A program made the position numbers and the translations under genes. From an uncultured Atopobiaceae bacterium (GTDB lineage Bacteria; Actinomycetota; Coriobacteriia; Coriobacteriales; Atopobiaceae), in assembly GCA_905235165.1 (NCBI GenBank), contig CAJOKK010000032.1, positions 1 to 21,556 of the forward strand: a DNA stretch of 21,556 nucleotides, read 5' to 3'. Positions 15,825 through 21,556 of the stretch are shown in pieces (position 1 is the first letter of the stretch; each line of letters opens with the position of its first letter). The notes beneath the pieces are model-generated. The model was not told where the DNA came from and did no database searches. It saw only the letters and a list, made by a program, of their open reading frames with translations.

Positions 15825-15842
15825 CGTAAGCTAGTTCTTACG
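15825..15842 (-). other. CGTAAG-N6-CTTACG inverted repeat over the glgD stop codon
   Basis: CGTAAG (15825-15830) and CTTACG (15837-15842) form a 6-bp inverted repeat whose loop contains the glgD stop codon. It lies just ahead of the glgA ribosome-binding site. The half-site is the same hexamer as in the candidate operator at 5215-5238. It may be a small mRNA hairpin affecting glgD-glgA coupling, a secondary regulator site, or chance, since CTTACG here also encodes part of the GlgD C-terminus. Confidence 0.35.
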
Positions 15843-16919
15843 CATATAGAGGATGTGCTCGTCGGTGCCGCGAAGCTCGGTACCCGCGGGAACGACATTG
15901 TTCTTGTCGATGATAGCGTTCTCGACCTGCGCACCGGCGCCAATAACAACGCCCTGCATGATAACGCTGTCGCGAACCGAGGCACCCGCCTCGATGGTGA
16001 CGTTGCGTCCCAAGACCGAACCCTGAACGGTACCGAAGATACGGTCGCCCGAAGCAATGAGCGAGTGGGAGACCTTTGCACCCGGCTCGTACTTTGCCGG
16101 CGGGGTGTCGTGCGCCTTGGTCATGATCTTGGCGCCCTCGGGAGCCAGCTCCTCCAGGACCTCCTGGGTGAGCAGGTCGATGTTCGACTCGTAGTAGGTG
16201 TCCTTGTCGAAGATGGGGGCCACGTAGCCGTCAAACTCGACTGCATGAACACGAATGCGAGAGAACTCGGGGTTGAGCGCCTCAAAGAGATCGAGGTGGT
16301 CGTTGGGAGAGAAGATGTCGATAAGCTCGATGAGCAGGTCACGATCGATGATCGCGTAGTCAAGGAAGGCATCGTCGCCCAGCTTCACGCCGGTCGACAT
16401 ACTCCTGACGATACCGTCCTCAATGTTGAACTTGACGACATCAACGTTGGACTTCTTTGCCTTCTGGGTCAGCACCGTGATGTTGGCACCCGACTCCTCA
16501 TGCTTCTTGATGAGGTCCTTGAGGTCGATGGTGGCAACGAAGTTAGCCGAGGAAAGCACCACGTACTTGCCGTGATTCTTGGTCAGGTACTCGCTGTTCT
16601 GCACGAGGTCACGAATGAGGAAACGCGCACCAGTGCGGCTCACGCCCAAGGTGGAGCCAGGCATGATGAACAGGCCGCCGTTCTTGCGGTCGAGGTTCCA
16701 CTCCTTGCCCGAGCCAACGTGGTCGATGAGGGAGCGGTAGTTGTAGGGCATGATCATGCCGACGCTTCTGATGCCCGCGTTGACCATATTGGACAGCGCA
16801 AAGTCGACCATGCGATAACGGCCGAGGTAGGGCATGGAGGCAGCGGGGCGCCCCGAGAAGACGTCATCTTTGGATGTCGTCGTGTAGTTGCAAGTGATGA
16901 GGCCAATTGCCTTGGGCAT
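15831..16919 (-). CDS. glgD: GlgD, ADP-glucose pyrophosphorylase-like regulatory subunit
   Basis: A 362-residue paralogue of GlgC with a nucleotidyltransferase-like N-terminal domain and a C-terminal left-handed beta-helix (about 265-360, hexapeptide-type repeats). Set beside GlgC, its catalytic motifs are missing. Where GlgC has AGGQGSRL, this protein reads LITCNYTT (7-14). Where GlgC has WYAGTADA, it reads RFLIRDLV. Where GlgC has LSGDQ with the catalytic Asp, it reads LSSAN. This fits the GlgD family, known mainly from Firmicutes, in which GlgD binds GlgC and raises its activity but has little or none alone. It starts 2 nt after the glgC stop, with its ribosome-binding site inside glgC, so the two are probably translated together in a fixed ratio. 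Confidence 0.94.
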   Translation of the reverse strand: MPKAIGLITCNYTTTSKDDVFSGRPAASMPYLGRYRMVDFALSNMVNAGIRSVGMIMPYNYRSLIDHVGSGKEWNLDRKNGGLFIMPGSTLGVSRTGARFLIRDLVQNSEYLTKNHGKYVVLSSANFVATIDLKDLIKKHEESGANITVLTQKAKKSNVDVVKFNIEDGIVRSMSTGVKLGDDAFLDYAIIDRDLLIELIDIFSPNDHLDLFEALNPEFSRIRVHAVEFDGYVAPIFDKDTYYESNIDLLTQEVLEELAPEGAKIMTKAHDTPPAKYEPGAKVSHSLIASGDRIFGTVQGSVLGRNVTIEAGASVRDSVIMQGVVIGAGAQVENAIIDKNNVVPAGTELRGTDEHILYMRKN

Positions 16920-16921
16920 CC

Positions 16922-18064
16922 CTACTCATCTCCCTTCGAGACCACGGCATCGTCGCCGAGGGTAACGGTTTCAGCATCCGCGGAACCAAAGCGTGCTCCC
17001 GCCTTGACGACGGAGCGCTCGGCCATGATGGCATTCACGACCACCGCGCCCTCCTCGACGCGTGCGCCGGGGAAGAGGATGGAGTCTTTGACGACGGCGT
17101 TCTTGCCAACGTAGACGTCGGCAGAGATGACGGAGTGCGCAACGTCACCCAGGATGGTGCAGCCGTTGTTGACAAGGGAGTCGTCAACCGAACCCCTCGG
17201 ACCGATGAACGCGGGCGGACGGGTCGAGGCGTTGCTCATGATGGGAGCTTCCTGCGCGTACAGGTCGAAGGCAGGCTCCGTGCCGAGCAGCTCCATGTTT
17301 GCCTCGTGGAAGGAGGCAACCGTACCGACGTCGCGCCAATACGACTTGAACTCGTAGGTGTAGAGGCGCTTGCCCTCGGCGAGCAGCTTCGGGATGATGT
17401 CGCCACCGAAGTCGTGGGTAGAATTCGGGTCCTCAGCATCGCGCTTGAGGGTGTCGATGAGAAGGTCGGCGTTGAAGATGTAGATGCCCATGGAGGCAAG
17501 GTTGCTCTTGGGCTCGGCGGGCTTCTCCTCGAACTCCTCGATGGAGCCGTCCTCACGCGTGTTCATGATGCCGAAGCGGGAAGCCTCCTCCCACTCGACC
17601 GGCATGACGGCGACGGTGAGGTCGGCGTTGTTGGCCTTGTGGGTAGCCAGCATGTCCTCGTAGTCCATACGATAGAGCTGGTCACCGGAGAGAATCAGCA
17701 CGTACTCGGGATCTTGCATCTCGAGGTAGCCGATGTTCTGGGTAATGGCGTCAGCCGTGCCGGCATACCATGCGCCACCCGTCTGGGTTGCGTACGGAGG
17801 AAGGATGGCAACGCCGCCGCCACGCTCGTCGAGGTTCCACGCCTCACCAGAGCCCAGATACTCATGGAGCAGGTAGGGACGATACTGGGTAAGCACGCCC
17901 ACAGAGCTGATTCCAGAGTTTGCACAGTTAGAGAGAACGAAGTCAATGATGCGATACTTGCCGCCGAACGACACGGCCGGCTTGGCCACCTGACTCGTCA
18001 GCACGCCAAGGCGCGAACCCTGACCGCCTGCGAGTAGCATCGCCACACATTCCTTCTTTGCCAC
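16922..18064 (-). CDS. glgC: Glucose-1-phosphate adenylyltransferase (ADP-glucose pyrophosphorylase)
   Basis: The enzyme makes ADP-glucose from ATP and glucose-1-phosphate, the first committed step of bacterial glycogen synthesis. With the start chosen here it has 380 residues. Near the N-terminus it carries the LLAGGQGSRLG loop that holds ATP. Further on are the WYAGTADAI substrate-binding motif, LSGDQLYRMDY with the catalytic Asp, and VMPVEWEEASRFG. The last third is a beta-helix used for oligomer contacts and allosteric control. The frame opens at a GTG at 18073. The GTG at 18064 is the better start, because AAAGGGGTGGGG sits 3 nt before it and the N-terminus MAKKECVAMLLAGG matches the family. 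It lies 27 nt after glgP and 2 nt before glgD. All catalytic motifs are intact, in contrast to GlgD. Confidence 0.95.
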   Translation of the reverse strand: MAKKECVAMLLAGGQGSRLGVLTSQVAKPAVSFGGKYRIIDFVLSNCANSGISSVGVLTQYRPYLLHEYLGSGEAWNLDERGGGVAILPPYATQTGGAWYAGTADAITQNIGYLEMQDPEYVLILSGDQLYRMDYEDMLATHKANNADLTVAVMPVEWEEASRFGIMNTREDGSIEEFEEKPAEPKSNLASMGIYIFNADLLIDTLKRDAEDPNSTHDFGGDIIPKLLAEGKRLYTYEFKSYWRDVGTVASFHEANMELLGTEPAFDLYAQEAPIMSNASTRPPAFIGPRGSVDDSLVNNGCTILGDVAHSVISADVYVGKNAVVKDSILFPGARVEEGAVVVNAIMAERSVVKAGARFGSADAETVTLGDDAVVSKGDE

Positions 18065-18091
18065 TAGCCCCACCCCTTTCGCTTCGGGCCC

Positions 18092-20542
18092 TTAGTTATT
18101 TGCAGAGCTATCGCAACTATGCCAAATGTCGGCATCGTATTCGCGAATGGTTCGGTCACTAGAGAAATATCCCGACTTAGCGGTATTGTGCACTGCCGAG
18201 CGGTTCCAAGCGACACGATCCGTTGCGTAACTGTTGGTCAGCTCTTCCCAAGCCGTCACGTAGGAGTAGAAGTCCTTCAGCACGAGGTCGTGGTCATTCG
18301 ACTGCATGAGGCCGTCATGGACGCTCTCGAAGTTACCCGACTGGTGTGCCAGCGAGCCGTCAACCAGCATGTCGATGATGTGGCCCAGGCGGTTGCGGTC
18401 GGCGTTATAGAGGTCCCACGCCCAGTACTGGCCATTGGCGCGCAGGTTGTCAACCTCATCGCGAGACAGGCCGAAGATCTTGATGTTCTCGTCGCCCACA
18501 AGCTTGCGGATCTCGACGTTGGCACCGTCGTCGGTACCCAGGGTGATGGCACCGTTCATCATGAGCTTCATGTTGGAGGTACCAGACGCCTCGGAACCAG
18601 CCCAGCTGATCTGCTCGGAGATGTCGGCCGCAGAGTAGATGAGCTGCGCGTTGGACACCGCGAAGTTGGGAACGAAGGCGATCTTGAGGTACTCGTTCAC
18701 GCGGGCGTCGTTGTTGACGACCTGGGCAACCGCGTTGATGAGACGGATGACCTCCTTGGCGAAGGTGTAGCTCTGCGCGGCCTTGCCGGCGATGATGAAG
18801 GCCGTGGGCTCAGGCTTGAAGTTGGGGTCGGCCAGCATACGGTTATAGAGGTCAAGGATCTTGAAGACATTCAGCAGCTGACGCTTGTAGGCGTGGAAGC
18901 GCTTGACCTGGACGTCGAAGATCATGTTGGTGTCGAGCTTCACGCCCGAGACCCGCTCGATGTACTTGGCAAGGCGCTCCTTGTCCCACTGCTTCGCCTT
19001 GCTGAAGTCCTCGAGGAAGGAGGGGTCGTTCTCGTACTCCTCAAGGCCGGAGAGCTCGAAGGCATCCTTCAGCCAGTCGTCACCGATGGCGGAGCTGATG
19101 AGCTTCGCGTAGGGCGGGTTGGCGTTGGCGAGGAAGCGACGGTGGCTCACGCCGTTGGTCTTGTTGTTGAACATGTCGGGACGCAGCTGGTAGAAGCCGT
19201 TCAGCGTGGCGTCCTTGATGATCTGCGTGTGCAGCGCCGACACGCCGTTGACGGAGTGGGAGAAGATGACGGAGAGGTTGGCCATGCGCACCTCGCCGTC
19301 CCACAGGATAGCCGTCTCCTGCAGCAGGTCGTACCAGTTCTCGCGCTCATGCGGGAAGGTGTCGCGATAGCGACGGTCAATCTCGTCAATGAACATGTAG
19401 GTGCGCGGGCAGAGCGTGCGCAGCATGTCGATCGGCCAGCGCTCCAGAGCCTCCGGCAGAATGGTGTGGTTGGTGTAGGAGATGGTCTTGCGAGCGATCT
19501 TGAAGGCCTCGTCAAAGCCCACGCCACGCTCGTCAACCAGCAGGCGCATCAGCTCGGGACCGCAGAGTGCCGGGTGGGTGTCGTTGGTCTGAATGGCCAC
19601 GTACTTCGGCAGGTCGCTCCAGGTGAGCGAGCGGTCATCCTGCATGCGACGCTCGAAGGAGCGCAGGATGGTCTGCAGGCCGGCGGAGACGAAGAGGTAC
19701 TCCTGCTTCAGGCGCAGGATACGACCATGCTCGCCCGCATCGGCGGGATAGAGGATGGTGCTGATGGCCTCGACGTCAGTACGGAACTTGGAAGCCTTGG
19801 CGTAGTTGCCCTCGTTGAAGGCATCGAGGTCGAAGTCCTCGCTGTAGGGCTCGGCAGACCAGAGGCGCAGGTGGTTGATCTTCTTGCCGCCATAGCCAAT
19901 GATGGGCACATCGTAGGGAACGGCGAGGACCTTCTCGCCACCCTCCTGGGTAAACCAGAAGCGAGAGAAGTCCTCGTGACGAACCACCTGGCCGCCAAAC
20001 TGAACCACGACGGCAGACTCATCACGGCGCGTCTCCCAAGGGAAGCCCTTCGAGAGCCAGTTGTCAGTCCTCTCGACCTGGCAGCCGTTCTCGATCTCCT
20101 GGCGGAAGAGGCCATAGCGATAGCGCATGCCGTTACCGTAACCAGCCATGCCTTCGGCTGCCATGGAGTCGAGGAAGCAAGCGGCAAGACGGCCGAGGCC
20201 ACCGTTGCCGAGGCCGGGGTCGACCTCGTTAGCGATAAGGTCGTCAAGGGAGGTGCCCAGCTCTTCGCAGGCCTCCTCGACCATGTCGCGGATACCAAAG
20301 TTGAGCAGGTAATTGTCAAGCAGCGGACCGATGAGGAACTCAAGGGAGAAGTAGTAGATGCTCTTCTCGGGACCCTGGTGCGCGTCGGGCTTCGAGACGT
20401 TCGCCTTAATCGCGATGAGCTGCGCGAGCGCGGCATAGCGCTCGTACTCGCGGCAATCCTCGTAATGCTTGCCGTACTTCTCGCGGCACATGGTGCGATA
20501 CTGCTTGATGAAGTCTTCCTTATCGCTGAATATCTGCTGCAT
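18092..20542 (-). CDS. glgP: Glycogen/maltodextrin phosphorylase (GT35)
   Basis: An 816-residue PLP-dependent phosphorylase that releases glucose-1-phosphate from the non-reducing ends of alpha-1,4-glucans. Features are YFSLEFLIG (64-72), DPGLGNGGLGRLAACF (108-123), QTNDTHPAL (318-326), VQVKRFHAYKRQLLN (545-559) and the cofactor site EASGTSNMKLMMNG with PLP lysine Lys659, followed by GTDDGANVEI. The segment after the lysine differs slightly from the commoner MKFALNG. Length agrees with E. coli GlgP/MalP (about 800). ATG at 20542 follows AGAGAGG at good spacing. It heads the operon glgP-glgC-glgD-glgA, so synthesis and breakdown enzymes share a transcript. Balance between them must then depend on allostery or protein modification rather than separate transcription. 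Confidence 0.96.
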   Translation of the reverse strand: MQQIFSDKEDFIKQYRTMCREKYGKHYEDCREYERYAALAQLIAIKANVSKPDAHQGPEKSIYYFSLEFLIGPLLDNYLLNFGIRDMVEEACEELGTSLDDLIANEVDPGLGNGGLGRLAACFLDSMAAEGMAGYGNGMRYRYGLFRQEIENGCQVERTDNWLSKGFPWETRRDESAVVVQFGGQVVRHEDFSRFWFTQEGGEKVLAVPYDVPIIGYGGKKINHLRLWSAEPYSEDFDLDAFNEGNYAKASKFRTDVEAISTILYPADAGEHGRILRLKQEYLFVSAGLQTILRSFERRMQDDRSLTWSDLPKYVAIQTNDTHPALCGPELMRLLVDERGVGFDEAFKIARKTISYTNHTILPEALERWPIDMLRTLCPRTYMFIDEIDRRYRDTFPHERENWYDLLQETAILWDGEVRMANLSVIFSHSVNGVSALHTQIIKDATLNGFYQLRPDMFNNKTNGVSHRRFLANANPPYAKLISSAIGDDWLKDAFELSGLEEYENDPSFLEDFSKAKQWDKERLAKYIERVSGVKLDTNMIFDVQVKRFHAYKRQLLNVFKILDLYNRMLADPNFKPEPTAFIIAGKAAQSYTFAKEVIRLINAVAQVVNNDARVNEYLKIAFVPNFAVSNAQLIYSAADISEQISWAGSEASGTSNMKLMMNGAITLGTDDGANVEIRKLVGDENIKIFGLSRDEVDNLRANGQYWAWDLYNADRNRLGHIIDMLVDGSLAHQSGNFESVHDGLMQSNDHDLVLKDFYSYVTAWEELTNSYATDRVAWNRSAVHNTAKSGYFSSDRTIREYDADIWHSCDSSANN

Positions 20543-20830
20543 GTCTCTACCTCTCTGTACGTTTTAGGCACATGTCTCAACCTTTTTTGGTAGGGCTAAA
20601 GCCTACCAGTAGTTTCCATGCTTTCGAGGATAAATTGCCGCCGTTTTTACACATTTCGGCCCTTGACAATCTTTCAATCGGGACAACAAGCCAAGGGTTG
20701 ACTGACATATGCGCATGTCAGCTGGCCTATCAGACCCTCTTGAGAAAGACCCCCGCCCAGACGGAGCCGGACGAGGGTCTTGACTTGCTATCGAGGGAGT
20801 GGCCCTCTTTAGGTCGTGAGCGCGACGGTA
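20543..20830. other. Intergenic region between glgB and glgP
   Basis: I see no gene here. It holds the probable glgB terminator (20746-20781) and two inverted repeats. One is CTGACAT-N6-ATGTCAG (20702-20708 and 20715-20721), a candidate operator about 160 nt before glgP. The other is TGGTAGG-N7-CCTACCA (20588-20594 and 20602-20608), which would be a small hairpin in the glgP leader and is followed on the minus strand by a run of A rather than U. The region is visibly richer in A+T than the genes, as expected for a promoter, but no pair of -35/-10 boxes on the minus strand is convincing. Confidence 0.6.
20746..20781 (-). terminator. Probable terminator of glgB
   Basis: On the minus strand a 13-bp stem with two G-U pairs (20769-20781 with 20746-20758) closes a 10-nt loop, about 50 nt past the glgB stop. 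The RNA then continues TCTCAA, so the U-run is poor. The stem strength favours termination and the weak tail lowers confidence. Confidence 0.55.
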
Positions 20831-21556
20831 CTACTCGCTCGCTGCCGTCTTCTTAGTCGTGGATGCCTTCGTAGCCGTGGTCTTCTTGGCTGTCGACTTC
20901 GCAGCGGAGGTCTTCGTGGTCGCAGCCTTCTTGGTGGCCGTTGTCTTTGCTGCGGCGGTCTTCGTTGCCGCTGCCTTCGTGGCAGCTGCCTTCGTAGCCG
21001 TGGTCTTCTTGGTGGTCGCGGCCTTCTTGGTCGCGCTCGCCTTCGTGGTTGCACTCGTCTTTCCAGCCGCCTTCGTCGTGCTCTTCCTGGCGGCCGTCTT
21101 AGGGAGCGGACCCACATAGCGCAAGATCATGCCACCCAGAGGGGGAACGCGCAGCACGATGGAGTTGTCCTGGTTGTTCCAGGGCGTGGCGGTCGAGCGG
21201 AACTTGTGCTTGCCGTTCGTCACGTCCGAGCCGCCAAACTCCTCGGCATCGGTGTTGAAGACCTCCTGCCAGCAGCCCTCCTTGGGCACGCCAACACGGA
21301 ACTCCTCGTAGGGGTTCACCTCAAAGTTGAGCACCACAAGGAGGTCGTCGTCCGGATTGTCTCCGTGGCGCACGTAGCTCAGCATGCACTGGTCGCTATT
21401 GTCGGCGTCGATCCAGTCGAAGCCATCCTCCGAGTAGGAGCGCTCCCACAGGGCAGGGTGCTCGTTATAGAACTTGTTGAGCTTCGCGTTGAACTTCTGC
21501 AGCTGGCCGTGCTTCTCGTACTCCTCGGCCATGAAGTACTGAATGCCCTCGTAATA
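20831..21556 (-). CDS. glgB: 1,4-alpha-glucan branching enzyme GlgB, 3' part only, with Lys/Ala/Thr-rich C-terminal tail
   Basis: The reading frame is open to the window edge, so only the last 241 codons are present and the GH13 catalytic barrel lies outside. The visible part matches the GlgB C-terminus: a helix ending the barrel (LQKFNAKLNKFYNEHPALWE), the family-typical GFDWIDADNSDQCMLSYVR, then a C-terminal all-beta domain ending at LRVPPLGGMILRYVG. GlgB cuts alpha-1,4 chains and re-attaches them as alpha-1,6 branches. Normal GlgB stops at about this point. Here a further 89 residues (about 20834-21100) consist almost wholly of Lys, Ala, Thr and Ser, with 22 Lys, one Arg and one Glu, in loose 5-residue repeats such as KAAAT. 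Such tails occur in histone-H1-like and HU-like DNA-binding proteins. The gene has its own probable terminator, so it is not strictly in the glgP operon. Confidence 0.93.
   Translation of the reverse strand, partial: YYEGIQYFMAEEYEKHGQLQKFNAKLNKFYNEHPALWERSYSEDGFDWIDADNSDQCMLSYVRHGDNPDDDLLVVLNFEVNPYEEFRVGVPKEGCWQEVFNTDAEEFGGSDVTNGKHKFRSTATPWNNQDNSIVLRVPPLGGMILRYVGPLPKTAARKSTTKAAGKTSATTKASATKKAATTKKTTATKAAATKAAATKTAAAKTTATKKAATTKTSAAKSTAKKTTATKASTTKKTAASE
20834..21100 (-). repeat. glgB: Low-complexity repeat region coding the GlgB Lys/Ala/Thr tail
   Basis: The DNA is built from imperfect 15-nt units read as K-A-A-A-T, K-T-A-A-A or K-K-A-A-T-T. Lysine is always AAG, while Ala and Thr codons vary. 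The varied synonymous codons suggest the tail is kept by protein-level selection and is not a recent slippage product. The complementary strand reads as a Val/Ala/Phe-rich frame, which is a shadow of this composition. Confidence 0.85.

Noticed and set aside
18065..18073. The GTG at 18073 as the glgC start
   Set aside because: Purine-rich AAAGGG directly abuts it with no spacing, while the GTG at 18064 has AAAGGGGTGGGG at usable spacing and gives the usual N-terminus.
18119..20593. An 824-codon plus-strand open frame opposite glgP, and similar long frames at 3353-5227, 7611-9689 and 11658-14048
   Set aside because: All are antisense to well-conserved genes. Strong GC bias at third codon positions removes stop codons on the opposite strand. 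Their products show no recognisable domain.
20663..20668. A perfect plus-strand TTGACA in the glgB-glgP gap
   Set aside because: No -10 box lies 16-18 nt downstream and no plus-strand gene follows, so it is most likely chance.
20834..21100. A CRISPR-like or tandem-repeat array
   Set aside because: The repeats are short, imperfect, in frame and inside glgB, with no spacers or cas genes.
20859..21119. A plus-strand Val/Ala/Phe-rich frame that looks like a small membrane protein
   Set aside because: It is the exact antisense of the GlgB Lys/Ala/Thr tail: AAG and GCC/ACC codons read backwards give Phe/Leu, Ala and Val. It has no ribosome-binding site or homology of its own.

Overview
The window looks like a chromosomal piece of a high-GC Gram-positive bacterium. 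The mix of genes points to class Coriobacteriia (Atopobiaceae/Olsenella- or Collinsella-like). The clues are a fused PafBC-like tandem WYL regulator, an anaerobic glycyl-radical enzyme with its activase, and a Firmicutes-style GlgC+GlgD pair in a GC-rich genome. The taxonomic call is inference from gene content and base composition, not from a marker gene. No rRNA, tRNA, CRISPR array, phage or insertion-sequence gene was found.

Layout. (1) 54-1988, plus strand: a tandem WYL regulator. Its stop codon overlaps, tail to tail, the stop of the next gene. (2) 1985-6981: a compact sugar-catabolism cassette. A YbiW-type glycyl radical enzyme and a fructose-6-phosphate-aldolase-like protein form a leftward operon. 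The radical-SAM activase is transcribed divergently from a shared 163-nt promoter region that carries CTTACG/CGTAAG repeats, and a DeoR-family regulator sits next to it. In E. coli, YbiW opens the ring of 1,5-anhydroglucitol-6-phosphate and FsaA splits the resulting 1-deoxyfructose-6-phosphate, so this cassette is best read as an 'anhydroglycolysis' module. (3) 7083-10523, minus strand: mfd, the transcription-repair coupling factor. (4) 10524-10820: a non-coding gap holding an 11-bp hairpin in front of mfd, a 115-bp essentially perfect palindrome, and a further 9-bp hairpin. (5) 10821-14072, minus strand: one long protein fusing a GH13 alpha-glucan hydrolase to a GH77 4-alpha-glucanotransferase. 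(6) 14229-20542, minus strand: the glycogen operon glgP-glgC-glgD-glgA, closed by a clear intrinsic terminator. (7) 20831-21556, minus strand: the 3' part of glgB, whose product ends in an unusual Lys/Ala/Thr tail of about 89 residues.

How the parts work together. GlgC (with the probably non-catalytic GlgD), GlgA and GlgB build glycogen. GlgP and the GH13-GH77 fusion take it apart, giving glucose-1-phosphate and re-formatted maltodextrins. The glycyl-radical cassette would send a non-standard hexose derivative into lower glycolysis under anaerobic conditions. 1,5-Anhydro sugars can be derived from starch or glycogen, so its closeness to the glycogen genes is suggestive. However, no glucan lyase, no anhydroglucitol transporter and no GldA-like dehydrogenase lies in the window.

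Most worth a second look: the radical cassette and its operator, the 115-bp palindrome, the histone-H1-like tail on GlgB, the GH13-GH77 fusion, and the single-chain PafBC-like regulator.
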